A DNA stretch of 64,000 nt from Candidatus Villigracilis saccharophilus (lineage in GTDB: Bacteria > Chloroflexota > Anaerolineae > Anaerolineales > Villigracilaceae). The stretch lies in the NCBI GenBank assembly GCA_016709305.1, contig JADJNA010000009.1:62001-126000 (forward strand), given 5' to 3'. Under the pieces are notes generated by a model. The model worked only from the letters and a program-made list of their open reading frames with translations. It ran no database searches and was not told where the DNA came from. The translations under genes were made by a program, and so were the position numbers. Shown one piece after another: positions 17,254-27,594 of this stretch. Each line of letters opens with the position of its first letter. Within the stretch, counting starts at the first letter, position 1.

Positions 17254-18249
17254 TTAAAAAAACTTTTCGTCTTCAATCATCTTATTGAAAAGTTCCAGGA
17301 CCCGCGGATCAAAGTGCCGCCCGGATTGCCCGCGTATATATTCCATGGCTTTTTCCTTGTCCCAGGCCGGGCGGTAGGGACGGTCTGAGGTCAACGCATC
17401 CCAGACATCCATAATGGCAAAGATACGCGCCGCCAAAGGGATCTGCTCACCTTTCAATCCGCGCGGATAACCTGTGCCGTCCCATTTTTCATGATGGCAG
17501 TAGGGAATATCCAGCGACGGGTGCAGGTACTCGATCGGGCGGATCATGTCATAGGCATACTGCGGGTGCTTACGCATGATCTCCCATTCCTCGCTGGTCA
17601 ATTGATCTGGTTTGAGTAAAATGGAGTCCGGGATGCCAAGTTTGCCAATATCGTGTAAAAGTGCGCCGCGCCGCATATAGACCAGATCTGTTTCACTGAC
17701 ATTCATCATCCTCGCAAGCTTTTCTGACAGGTCTGTCACGCGCTGGGAATGCCCTTCGGTCTCTTTGTCGCGCAGGTCCAGCGCGTTCGACCAGCCCGAG
17801 ATGGTGGCATCATAGGCGGCCAGCAATTGCTGATGCGCAACCTCAATATTGGCGCGTTCATCCAGTAATTTTTTATAGCGGTTGAGGCGGGTAATGCCAA
17901 GCAGGCGGGCGCGCAATTCATAACGGTCATAAGGTTTGGTGATGTAATCATCCGCCCCGGCTTCCAACCCGCGCAGGAAGGATTTGCGGTCATCCAGCGC
18001 GGTGAGCATGAGAATGGGAATTTCAGCCAGAATGGGATCCTTTCTGATGCGCTGGCATACTTCAAAGCCATCCATGCCGGGCATCATGACATCCAGCAGG
18101 ATCACATCCGGCAGGAGCTGATATGATTTTTCCAGCGCCTCCAACCCGCTCTCCGCCATTTCTATCTGATACCCCTGTTCCTCCAAAATCGACTCAAGCG
18201 TGAATCGCCCGGCAGGTTCATCGTCCACGATCAGAATTGTGCTAGCCAT
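17254..18249 (-). CDS. Response regulator with HD-GYP phosphodiesterase output
   Basis: A 331-residue protein with a receiver domain (1-120) and an HD-GYP domain (about 140-325). The phosphoacceptor is Asp53 in VILLDVMMPGMDG; the receiver lysine is in ITKPYD. The phosphodiesterase has LLHDIGKLGIPDSIL and the full signature HHEKWDGTGYP, so c-di-GMP hydrolysis is expected. A short coiled linker joins the domains. It lies 57 bases downstream of the giant hybrid kinase on the same strand and is the most obvious output for it. It would oppose the GGDEF proteins upstream in the island. Confidence 0.93.
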   Translation of the reverse strand: MASTILIVDDEPAGRFTLESILEEQGYQIEMAESGLEALEKSYQLLPDVILLDVMMPGMDGFEVCQRIRKDPILAEIPILMLTALDDRKSFLRGLEAGADDYITKPYDRYELRARLLGITRLNRYKKLLDERANIEVAHQQLLAAYDATISGWSNALDLRDKETEGHSQRVTDLSEKLARMMNVSETDLVYMRRGALLHDIGKLGIPDSILLKPDQLTSEEWEIMRKHPQYAYDMIRPIEYLHPSLDIPYCHHEKWDGTGYPRGLKGEQIPLAARIFAIMDVWDALTSDRPYRPAWDKEKAMEYIRGQSGRHFDPRVLELFNKMIEDEKFF

Positions 18250-18306
18250 AATTGCTCCTTGAGTTTGGAAGCATACATTTTAACTCTCCAAGTCTCGATT
18301 AATACC

Positions 18307-21300
18307 TTACTGCTCATTGACAATTTTTTTCTTGTCAGACAGATACTTTTCGATCATGTCAGACAATTCCTGGATCCGAATGGGTTTGCTCATATAGTCA
18401 TTCATGCCGGCCGCCAGACAACGCTCACGATCTCCAGACATCGCCAGAGCTGTCAACGCGATGATCGGCGTATTTTTCAACGTGTCATCTTCACGGATGT
18501 GTTTGGCGGCTTCAATACCATCCATAATCGGCATCATCAGATCCATGAGGATCAGATCGGGGTGTTCCTGTTTTGCAAGAAGGACTCCCTCCATGCCGTC
18601 ACGGGCAACGAACATCTGATAGCCCTTGTATTGCAGGAATTCATTCATAAGCGAGACGATCACTTCTGTATCTTCCACCAGCAGGATCTTGCCTTCGCGC
18701 TTTACCTCGGGTTGAAGCAGGATCGGGCGCGGAAATTCCTTGGCGGTCTTCACGCGCGCGTTTTGCTGCTCAGGCATCCAGGGCAGGGTGATCGTAAAAC
18801 GGCTGCCCACGCCCACTTCGCTCTCAAGACTGACCTGTCCGCCATGCAAACGCATCATCTGCGAGACAAGCGCAAGGCCGAGTCCGGTACCCTGATATTC
18901 GCGCGCGAGGCCGGCATCCAGTTGGACAAATGGCTGGAAGAGGAGTTTCATATCCTCCCGGGCAATACCGACGCCATTATCCCAAACAGTGAAGGTGATC
19001 TCATTCTCCAGTGGATGTCCACAGACTTCCAAACCGATATTACCACCGTCAGGTGTGAATTTGACCGCGTTGCCAAGCAGGTTTACCAGTGACTGTTTTA
19101 ATCGCCTTTCATCAGCCGATACGATCTCGATACTGTCAACAATCTCATACGAAACCTTGATCGATTTCTTCTGCGCGAGCTCCCTGGTCATGCGCAGGCA
19201 GGATTGGCAGATCTTGTCGATCGAAAGCTGTTGAAGCTCAAGTTCCATACGGCCGGCTTCGATCTTGGAAATATCAAGGATGTCGTTGATGAGTTCCAAC
19301 AAATGGCGCCCGCTTTCGCGGATGATGCCGGTGTATCGAAGCTGCTTTTCATTAAGCGGGCCGACGAACTGCTCCTCAAGGCTTTCGGAAATACCAAGAA
19401 TGGCGTTGAGCGGGGTACGCAGTTCATGACTCATGTTCGCGAGGAATTCATCCTTGGTGCGCATCGCGCGTTCCATTTCCAGGTTGGCGTGCTGAAGAGT
19501 TTCTTCAATGAGTTTACGGTCTGACACATCCACATTGACGCCAATAACGCGCTCAGGAACATAGTCCTCGTCGGAAATAACAATGGCATTTGCAGAAATA
19601 TGGCGGATCGTTCCATCCGGGCGAACAACGCGGTAATTATGGGAGAATACCCCGGTTCTTCGCAGGGACTCATTGAATTGTTTTTGTACATCAGCCAGAT
19701 CTTCCGCATGGATGACTCGCCACCACATCTCGGGCGAGTTATCAAAGCTTTCAGGCTCGGTGCCGTGGATGATGTGCATCCGCGCATCCCAAAATAATTC
19801 GTTTTCCTTTAAGTTAAGTTCCCATACGCCAATGCCGCCCGCTTTGGCGGCCAGGTCCAAGCGCTTGCGGGTGGATTCGATCTCTGCGGTGCGCTCGATA
19901 ACTCTCTGCTCCAATTCCTCGGCATGACGGAGAGTTTCCTCGCGATGGCGGGCCGAGTCGATGGCGCCTGCCGCCTGTGAGGCAAAGAGTGAAAGCAGGC
20001 GCTCATCCGCATCTGTATATTTTCTGGTTGAATCGCCCATCTCAGAGGCAGCCAGGACACCAACCAACTCACCCGCGTATAACATAGGGACTTCGACCGC
20101 CCCATGAATGAAGAACTGATCATATTTCGACGAATGACCTTCCCAGGTCGAATAATCATCTATTCGTAAGGGCTGGCGGGTTTGCGCCACTTTTCCAGCC
20201 ATTCCTTCACCAAGATGCAAACGTAACCCAATGGGGATGTGAGGCGAAGTATGCGTTGTTAATACCAAATCCTGACTGGCTGCGTCATACAGGTACATAC
20301 TACTGGCAGAGGAATTCAACATCGTTTTGGTGTGCCTGCCGATCAGCTCAAGCAAGGCTTCCAGGTTATGTTCCGCAGAAAGCGACTTGCTCATTTCATA
20401 GAGGGACGCAAATTCCTCCGCGCGGCGGGCAGTTTCATCGAACAAACGCATACGATGAATGGCCGCGCCGGCCATGTCCACCAGAGACTCGAGCATTTTT
20501 ACTTGCTGTAAACTGATCTGGCGGGGTTGTTGGACAGAGACAAACATGACACCTATGATCTCGTTGGATGTACGGATCGGAAGACAAACTCCCCCCCACC
20601 CAGCGGGGATCTTCTCGCGGGTGGCAGAGTGCGGCAATGCATCATGGATAAATTCAGCGGAATAATACGGCTCACCGCTTGCAAAGACCGTACCCGCCAC
20701 ACCTTCACCCGCCTTGATCTGTACCCTGGATACGTCTTCAAACCAGCCTCTGTAAACGATATCCTTCAACGCATTCACGAAGGGGTCATAAAGCAGGATC
20801 GTGCCCGCATCCGTTTCCAGCGCATCAAGTGTATTATCCAGCAAAGTGGAAAGCGCTTCCTGAATGGATTGAATGGTTCGCAAAGAAGTGGAAATATAGT
20901 GCAGAGTTTCCAACTCCTTGATGCGCGACCGGGTCTGTTGATACAGATTGGAATTATCCAGAGCAGAAGAGAGCTGCGCTGTGATGGTTTCCAGCAAGAC
21001 CCGCTGAGATTCTCCGAAGGCGTGCGGTTTATAAGACTGCGTGGAAAGCATACCGATCACTTCATCCCCCCTGCGCAGGGGGACTGCCAGGATCGAACGG
21101 GTGGACTCCATCGAGCCAAAATGAGTCGCCTGCACTTCCACCTTGGCAACATCATCGATCAATATCGTTTCGCCGGTGGAGAATATCTGACCGCTCAACC
21201 CCGATCCGCGCGGCAGCCGCCGTGCCGGGAAGCGTTGACCTTTATCAAAGAAATAAACAGCTTCATAGTCTCCGCGTTCTTCATCACTCAGGACAATGAC

Positions 21301-24300
21301 AAAAGCCTCGCAGGGCATCGTCTCTGACACAGCGTGATGAACGGCGGCGTAGATCTGTTCCGGCGAGAGGCGGGCCGCCAATAAACGTTGACCTGTGCCG
21401 TGCAGAGCGGTCAACTCGGCAAGACGCTGGCGGGTCTCGTCAAAAAGACGCGCATTTTCAAGCGTGCTGGCAGCCTGATTTGCCAGAGTACTCGTCAGGC
21501 GCTCATCGGCTTCACTAAATGCGTTTAGTTTTTCGCTCTCAATCGTGATGACGCCGATCGTACGATCGCCCAGCTTTATCGGCACGTACAGGCCGGAAAC
21601 CATGCCAGGCAGGGTTTCAACATAACGCTCGTCATTCAGCAGATCAGTAGTTCGCACAGCCTGTCCATGCTCAATGACCCAGCCGCTGATCCCCTGATTC
21701 AGACGCGCCACTCCCGCCTTGAGCTGCTCCTCCACAGTGGTGGATTCTTCAACGCTGGTCAGGCTCGGCTGATTAAATGCCAGCAGCTGCAGCATATTTG
21801 TTTCCGTATCAAACAAACGGATGGCAGTATGATGCCAGTCCATTTTTTGTTCAAGCAGGTGAATGATCTTTTGCGCGATATCCTTCGGGTTCAAAAGCTG
21901 GCTGAAAGCCAGACCGCTTTCGTAAAGCAGTTCCAATTCCAGCACATGTTGATGGATATTCTCTTCCGCCTTCTTGCGTTCGGTGATATCCACGATGACA
22001 ACAGCAAATTGTCCGCGCTGCGGGCAATAGACAGAGACTTCAAAATAACGGCCAAGGTCACTGGAGTAATTTTCATAAAATGTGGAGCGACCGCTCAGTG
22101 CCACATTCCCATAAATTTCGATCCAGTATGGTTCGGTATTGGGCAGTACTTCAAGTACAGTCCTGCCGAGCAGGTCCGCAGACTTCAGCCCGGTCAAGCG
22201 CTCAAAGGCCGGGTTGATCTCAAGAAAGCGATAATCGATCGGCTCCCCGTTCGTATCACAGATGATCTCATGCAGCGCGAAGCCATCGATCATGCTGTTG
22301 AAAAGTCCGCGATATCTAACCTCGCTCGCCTGCAGTTCTTCCGCGACCCGCCTGCTTTGAGCCTCAACCCACATCGTATTCAGCGCAAAGGAAATGTTTT
22401 TACCGATCTCATCCAACAGCTTTTCATCTTCAACGCCAAACCCATCTGATTCACCCGAGTACACGCTCAACGCGCCGATCGCTCGATCCTGCAGGTAGAT
22501 GGGGATCGACGCGGATGAACGATATCCGTACGATAACGCCAGATCACGCCACGGCGCCATGAACGGGTCTGTGGCAATATCACGGCAGATCACACAGTGT
22601 CCCTCGCGGATGCTCGTGCCGGTCGGCCCGAGTCCATATCTTTCGCTGTCGGGTGCGATCACAAGATCCTTTTCCTTCAGATATCCGCCATCATCCCCGG
22701 CAAAAACATACGGCTTGACTTTGTGATCCATCTGATCGATCAAGCCGATCCACGCCATACGGAACTTGCCGTGTTCGACCGCCACACGGCAGACCTCTTC
22801 GAACAAGGTGCGCTGGTCGTTCACGCGCACAATGATCTGATTGATCTCGCTGAACGTGGTGTACAGACGATTGATTCTCAGGACATTCGCTTCCGCCTGT
22901 TTCCGTTCGGTGATGTCCACCATGCTGCCGATCATGCGGACCGCTTTGCCGTCCATATTTCGTTCGATATAGGTACGGGCATAGATGTCGATCCAGCCCT
23001 TATTCTCCGTTCTTAATCGGTATTCAGCGACCCAATAATTTTGTGTCGAAGCGCGCGTATCCTGAAGTTCTTGATAGATTTGTTCCCGTTCATCCGGATG
23101 CAATCGCCTTTTCCATTCCATGTCATCTGGAACAGGGTCTGCCGTAGTTAAGCCGAACAATTCCTGATGCGTTTGATTCGCCCAAACGTTGTTGGCTTCA
23201 AGATCCCATTCCCAGACGGCATCATTGGCGGCCTTGCCAAGTAATTCAAACCGTTCGTTCGACTTTCTTATCCCTTCTTCAGAATTTTTACGCTCGGTAA
23301 TATCGAACATCACGCCATGAATAAAGCTCGGGCTGCCATTTTCATCAAGCAGCCTGACCGCCTGATCCTTAAACCATAATAAACGGCCATCGGCGGAGAA
23401 CATCCGATATTCAGCATCAAACGACTCCCCGTCACGGTAACAACGCAAGAATCCGTCATAGCATCGCTGCAGGTCGTCTGGATGGATCTGTTTCTTCCAA
23501 AGCCCGGGCGAGTTCTCGAGCCATTCCTGCGGGGTGAATCCCAACACATTTTTGATCTGAGGGCTGATATATAAGGAACGTCCCTCAACGGAAACATCGT
23601 CAAGATATACGACAGCCGGAAGTTGTTCGACCAGGATGCGGTATTGTTCTTCACGCTCGCGCAGCGATCTTTCCACCAGCCTGCGTTCGATCAATTCAGT
23701 CTGCACCTGCGCATAGAGCAGGGCATTTTGCTCGGCAGATGCGATATGCAGCGTCAGCGCCTCCAGCATGTTTAATTGATTTTCAGTGTAGGCATGCAGA
23801 CTGCAGCTTAGCACCTGGATCACTCCGCTGACCTGCCCGCCGATCTTAAGCGGAACGATCAAAGCTGAACGCGGGAGATCCTCATCCGGTAAGCTTTCTG
23901 TATCAATCTCATTGGTCTCAAAATTGACCCGGTAAAGAGCCTGCACTTTTTTCTGATACTCCTGATAGTCATCGATCAGCATGGATTGACCGCTGCGGAT
24001 GACCATACTTTGCGTGCCCCTGCCTTCCTCTTCCAATGGAATGGACGGGAACGGGCTGACATCCAGCCACCTGTTTTCGATCCAATAGGCGCGGCAGGTG
24101 ATCAACTGCGTTTCACGGTCAAAGGCGGATATGATCAAACTGTCATTGGCAGCGATCTTGGACATAAAATCACAGACCGCTTGATAGATCTCCTGCAGGT
24201 CAAGCGTACGGTTTAATTGCTGGCTGGTTTCATACAATAACCTAAGCTGACGGCTTTGCCGTGCTACAAATTCTTCAACCTGTTTACGTTCTGTGATGTT

Positions 24301-26682
24301 TCGCGAAACACCGTACACTTCCCAGTGGCCGCTTTCCACATTGAAAATATAATGGGAGATCACCTCGGTCCAGACCGTGGAGCCATCCTTGCAGGGCTGT
24401 TCGATCTCATCTGTATAATTTAATTGAACCCCGCTCTGCGCTTCCGCAAGCCGCTCAGGAATGATCTTTTGAACTTTCTCAAACGAAGCAGGAGTAAGGC
24501 TCTCCATCATATTTTGCGCCATGACTTCCGCCACGCTATAACCGAGCAGCTGCTCCACCGAAGGACTGACATAGGTGTAAATACCGGATTCTATATCCAG
24601 GATCCAGATCACATCCGAAATATTATTGGCAAGTAATCTATACTGAACATCGCTCTTGTGCAGAGCATCATCCACCAGCTTTCGTTCGGTCACATCCTGG
24701 ATGACCCCGATCATGCGCAAGGGACGGCCGTCTGCCCCATACGTGATCTTCACATGCTGGTGGATCCATGACAACCTGTCCCCCGGCAGTATGATGCGGT
24801 ATTCGTAATCTATATCCGCGCGTTCCGAGAAAACGATCCTGTCCATTTCCTGTAATTTTTCACGGTCTTGCGGGGCCAACATGTCCGCGATCGTTTTCCG
24901 TGTAATTCGGCGGCCATCCTGCGGGATTTCCAGGATGTTATACATCTCATCTGAACAGACCAACTCATCGCCAGTGCCCGCCGACCATTCCCAATGACCG
25001 ATCTTCCCGATACGCTGGGCTTCAGCAAGCAGCGCTTGCTTCCTTGCGATCTCCTCTTCAACCTGCTTGCGTTCGGTAATATCCTGAAGCGAGACGATCA
25101 CCTTTGACAGGTCTTTACCATATCCCGCCGCCACAGACCAGCGCACATCCACATTAATCTGTCTGCCGTCGATCGTGTGGTCAACTCCTTCCCAGTTGAA
25201 TTCGGTCTTTCCTGCGGCAATATATACCAGTTGACCCACAAAATGTTCGAGGGCGGTATTGTCCAGGATCTCGGCAAAGTTAAAGGGGATGTTATATCTA
25301 CTGTCTGCCCGGTACATTTTCAACGCCGCTTTGTTTACATCTACAACTTTGACCTTTGCGGCGCAATCAAAAACGGATTCCGGATGCGACTCAAAATATT
25401 GTTGAAAATCTGTGACACCCTGTTGCTTTAAATGGTCCAGATATTTTTTTACCTCTGAATAATCCTCCTCCCGCAGCGCGATCGGAGAATCCTCAAAGAG
25501 GTCGTGGTAGCGTTTTTCGCTTTCGCGCAGGGCATCTTCCGAAAGTTTACTCTCAGTAATATCCTTGATCGCGCCGATCATGCGCAGGGGCTTGCCGGTC
25601 GTATCACGGCTGACGAGACCTTGGTCTTCAACTTCCGCATAACTGCCATCCTTACGACGGTGGCGGTACTGCTCAAACCAGTTCTGCTGTCCGGAATTGA
25701 TGGTAGAGTCCATGCTCTTTTTCACCCGCTCAAAATCCTGCGGATGAACGAGACTCATCATCGAGTGGTAATTGAATTCAATATCATCTTTTGAATAACC
25801 AAATATATTTCTAAAATTCTCGTTCCACCAAACCTTATCGGTTTGGATATCCCAATCCCAAACCGCGTTGGAAGTAGCCAGATTCGCCAATTGGTAGCGT
25901 TCTTCACTTTCGCGCAAAGAGTTTTCCATCTGTTTGCGGTCGGTGATGTCTTCAATGATCACCTGGATCATCGTGATGTTTTTATCCACACCCTGAATGG
26001 GGGTCAAGCTGTACTGGGCGTAAACCGATTTTCCCCACTTGCTGGTATAGGATTGCTCGGCGAATACAGGCAGCCCGCTCTCAGCGCAGGTCTTGAAATT
26101 GGCCGAAAAACCAGTCGCCATCAATAATGGAAAAGTCAACAGATTAATCGCTCTGGTCGCTTCAACGGAGGGCGATCCCAAAATCTGTAACGCGGTGGGG
26201 TTAATTTCAATGATCCTGCCATCACATGTTGCGGAAAAAATACCCACCGGCGCGCTTTCGAACAAGAGGCGATAGCGCGCCTCGTTATCGCGCAGGGCTT
26301 TCGCTGTTGTGTTTTTTTCCACGGCTTGACGAAGGGAGAGCAGAACCTGTTCAATATCAAACGGCTTCTGGAAATAACCAAACGCGCCCATCCGAATGGC
26401 TTCAATGGCCGAACTCTGCGAGGCATGCCCGGTCAACAGGATGCACTCGATATCAGGGGCTTGTTCCTTAAGGCGGCGCAGTACTTCCAGCCCATCCATA
26501 TCCCCCAAACGCAGGTCGATCAGCGCCGCCGCAATGTAATGTTCTCCAGCCAGAAGCAACGCCTCGCCGCCCGTCAGCGCGGTGAGCGGCTCGAATCCCT
26601 TTGTAAGTAGAATATCACTGACGGTCCCGATCATGTTCGGGTCATCATCTACAACAAGGATGTGTGGAATCTGTTTATCCAT
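18307..26682 (-). CDS. Giant hybrid histidine kinase, REC-PAS/GAF array-HisKA-HATPase-REC (~2791 aa)
   Basis: A soluble multi-sensor kinase with no membrane segment. Domains in order: REC (1-125, Asp56 in ALIDLRLGDMDG), five PAS (about 130-800), GAF (805-1000), two PAS (1000-1260), GAF (1260-1445), PAS (1445-1570), four GAF in a row (1570-2290), PAS (2290-2430), HisKA (FLANMSHELRTPLNAIL), HATPase (NLLGNAVKFTPDGG, DNGVGI, GTGLGLAL) and a C-terminal REC (LILMDLMMPIMDG). Nearly every PAS ends in a DITERK-type linker. The frame is intact over 8.4 kb. An in-frame TTG at 26769 would add 29 unconserved residues; the ATG at 26682 opens the first receiver directly. Typical hybrid kinases are 800-1500 residues. 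Confidence 0.92.
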   Translation of the reverse strand: MDKQIPHILVVDDDPNMIGTVSDILLTKGFEPLTALTGGEALLLAGEHYIAAALIDLRLGDMDGLEVLRRLKEQAPDIECILLTGHASQSSAIEAIRMGAFGYFQKPFDIEQVLLSLRQAVEKNTTAKALRDNEARYRLLFESAPVGIFSATCDGRIIEINPTALQILGSPSVEATRAINLLTFPLLMATGFSANFKTCAESGLPVFAEQSYTSKWGKSVYAQYSLTPIQGVDKNITMIQVIIEDITDRKQMENSLRESEERYQLANLATSNAVWDWDIQTDKVWWNENFRNIFGYSKDDIEFNYHSMMSLVHPQDFERVKKSMDSTINSGQQNWFEQYRHRRKDGSYAEVEDQGLVSRDTTGKPLRMIGAIKDITESKLSEDALRESEKRYHDLFEDSPIALREEDYSEVKKYLDHLKQQGVTDFQQYFESHPESVFDCAAKVKVVDVNKAALKMYRADSRYNIPFNFAEILDNTALEHFVGQLVYIAAGKTEFNWEGVDHTIDGRQINVDVRWSVAAGYGKDLSKVIVSLQDITERKQVEEEIARKQALLAEAQRIGKIGHWEWSAGTGDELVCSDEMYNILEIPQDGRRITRKTIADMLAPQDREKLQEMDRIVFSERADIDYEYRIILPGDRLSWIHQHVKITYGADGRPLRMIGVIQDVTERKLVDDALHKSDVQYRLLANNISDVIWILDIESGIYTYVSPSVEQLLGYSVAEVMAQNMMESLTPASFEKVQKIIPERLAEAQSGVQLNYTDEIEQPCKDGSTVWTEVISHYIFNVESGHWEVYGVSRNITERKQVEEFVARQSRQLRLLYETSQQLNRTLDLQEIYQAVCDFMSKIAANDSLIISAFDRETQLITCRAYWIENRWLDVSPFPSIPLEEEGRGTQSMVIRSGQSMLIDDYQEYQKKVQALYRVNFETNEIDTESLPDEDLPRSALIVPLKIGGQVSGVIQVLSCSLHAYTENQLNMLEALTLHIASAEQNALLYAQVQTELIERRLVERSLREREEQYRILVEQLPAVVYLDDVSVEGRSLYISPQIKNVLGFTPQEWLENSPGLWKKQIHPDDLQRCYDGFLRCYRDGESFDAEYRMFSADGRLLWFKDQAVRLLDENGSPSFIHGVMFDITERKNSEEGIRKSNERFELLGKAANDAVWEWDLEANNVWANQTHQELFGLTTADPVPDDMEWKRRLHPDEREQIYQELQDTRASTQNYWVAEYRLRTENKGWIDIYARTYIERNMDGKAVRMIGSMVDITERKQAEANVLRINRLYTTFSEINQIIVRVNDQRTLFEEVCRVAVEHGKFRMAWIGLIDQMDHKVKPYVFAGDDGGYLKEKDLVIAPDSERYGLGPTGTSIREGHCVICRDIATDPFMAPWRDLALSYGYRSSASIPIYLQDRAIGALSVYSGESDGFGVEDEKLLDEIGKNISFALNTMWVEAQSRRVAEELQASEVRYRGLFNSMIDGFALHEIICDTNGEPIDYRFLEINPAFERLTGLKSADLLGRTVLEVLPNTEPYWIEIYGNVALSGRSTFYENYSSDLGRYFEVSVYCPQRGQFAVVIVDITERKKAEENIHQHVLELELLYESGLAFSQLLNPKDIAQKIIHLLEQKMDWHHTAIRLFDTETNMLQLLAFNQPSLTSVEESTTVEEQLKAGVARLNQGISGWVIEHGQAVRTTDLLNDERYVETLPGMVSGLYVPIKLGDRTIGVITIESEKLNAFSEADERLTSTLANQAASTLENARLFDETRQRLAELTALHGTGQRLLAARLSPEQIYAAVHHAVSETMPCEAFVIVLSDEERGDYEAVYFFDKGQRFPARRLPRGSGLSGQIFSTGETILIDDVAKVEVQATHFGSMESTRSILAVPLRRGDEVIGMLSTQSYKPHAFGESQRVLLETITAQLSSALDNSNLYQQTRSRIKELETLHYISTSLRTIQSIQEALSTLLDNTLDALETDAGTILLYDPFVNALKDIVYRGWFEDVSRVQIKAGEGVAGTVFASGEPYYSAEFIHDALPHSATREKIPAGWGGVCLPIRTSNEIIGVMFVSVQQPRQISLQQVKMLESLVDMAGAAIHRMRLFDETARRAEEFASLYEMSKSLSAEHNLEALLELIGRHTKTMLNSSASSMYLYDAASQDLVLTTHTSPHIPIGLRLHLGEGMAGKVAQTRQPLRIDDYSTWEGHSSKYDQFFIHGAVEVPMLYAGELVGVLAASEMGDSTRKYTDADERLLSLFASQAAGAIDSARHREETLRHAEELEQRVIERTAEIESTRKRLDLAAKAGGIGVWELNLKENELFWDARMHIIHGTEPESFDNSPEMWWRVIHAEDLADVQKQFNESLRRTGVFSHNYRVVRPDGTIRHISANAIVISDEDYVPERVIGVNVDVSDRKLIEETLQHANLEMERAMRTKDEFLANMSHELRTPLNAILGISESLEEQFVGPLNEKQLRYTGIIRESGRHLLELINDILDISKIEAGRMELELQQLSIDKICQSCLRMTRELAQKKSIKVSYEIVDSIEIVSADERRLKQSLVNLLGNAVKFTPDGGNIGLEVCGHPLENEITFTVWDNGVGIAREDMKLLFQPFVQLDAGLAREYQGTGLGLALVSQMMRLHGGQVSLESEVGVGSRFTITLPWMPEQQNARVKTAKEFPRPILLQPEVKREGKILLVEDTEVIVSLMNEFLQYKGYQMFVARDGMEGVLLAKQEHPDLILMDLMMPIMDGIEAAKHIREDDTLKNTPIIALTALAMSGDRERCLAAGMNDYMSKPIRIQELSDMIEKYLSDKKKIVNEQ

Positions 26683-26841
26683 ATTTATTACTCGCGGAGA
26701 GTCGCCATTGAAATATGCTGCGCTTTCGTTAATCGATCTTTCTCCAGGATTTCTTTTGGTTTTACTCAAAGTCTGGATGCGGGTGATTGGACTATATACA
26801 AACCCGCTTGTTTTGAGATTGTCCGGGACGGCGACGCGCGC

Positions 26842-27594
26842 CTATTTTTTCTTTAGCAAACCTCTCAAACGTACCTTTTGAAGATCAGCCAGTATCTGAA
26901 GCAGTTTCGGGATCTCCAGCGGTTTGTACAGGCAGGCGTGGGCGTTGATCTGCAGGGCGGCTTCAATGGCAGGCGCCATTTCCTGACGATGACCGGTCAC
27001 CATTAACACCGGCAGGGTTGGATTCTTTTTGCGGATATCCTTGAGCACATCCACCCCGTTGATACCGTTAAATTTCAGGTCAAGCAGGATCACCTGCGCG
27101 TTTGTTGTAAACGAATCCACATCCACATGCGGATCGGTGATCTGCGTCACCTTAAATCCGCGCAGGCACAGAATATCATCCAGAGTCTTGCAAAAAGCCT
27201 GGTCATCATCTACGATCACGATCGTGTGATTTTTTTGCAGTGAAGTGAAAAAGCCCAACAAATAGTTAATATCCAATGGTTTATCAAACACACCAGCCAC
27301 GCCTTCATCCAGCCCAAGGCGGATCAGTTCGTCAGCGGCGAAGGCGGTCATCAGCACCACAGGCAGGCCGGGCTGAATTTCACGCAAACGGCGGTGCAGC
27401 TCCACGCCGTCCATCTCAGGCATTTTAATATCGCTCAAAACGCAGTCAAAGGTCATTTTGCCCACTTTTTCGAGCGCGTCCGCGCCAGATTCTGCCTCTG
27501 TCACCTCGTACCCGGACAAAGAAAAAATATCGGCCAGCGTGCGCGTCATGCGTCGATCGTCATCCACGATCAAGATACGAAAAATTTCATTCAT
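26842..27594 (-). CDS. Double receiver-domain response regulator (REC-REC)
   Basis: A 250-residue protein made only of two receiver domains. The first has DDD near the N-terminus, Asp55 in CVLSDIKMPEMDG and FDKPLD. The second begins TIVIVDDDQAF and has VILLDLKFNGING and LYKPLEIP. There is no DNA-binding or enzymatic domain, so it probably acts as a phosphate relay or protein-binding switch. Its ATG overlaps the stop of the upstream kinase (ATGA), and a GGAGG ribosome site lies inside the kinase end, so the two are made together. The giant hybrid kinase follows. Confidence 0.9.
   Translation of the reverse strand: MNEIFRILIVDDDRRMTRTLADIFSLSGYEVTEAESGADALEKVGKMTFDCVLSDIKMPEMDGVELHRRLREIQPGLPVVLMTAFAADELIRLGLDEGVAGVFDKPLDINYLLGFFTSLQKNHTIVIVDDDQAFCKTLDDILCLRGFKVTQITDPHVDVDSFTTNAQVILLDLKFNGINGVDVLKDIRKKNPTLPVLMVTGHRQEMAPAIEAALQINAHACLYKPLEIPKLLQILADLQKVRLRGLLKKK

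Noticed and set aside
18259..22449. Long plus-strand open frames opposite the giant kinase (for example 18259-19092, 20527-21327 and 21667-22449)
   Set aside because: They mirror the kinase coding frame on the other strand, have no recognisable domain, and the kinase frame is clearly real.
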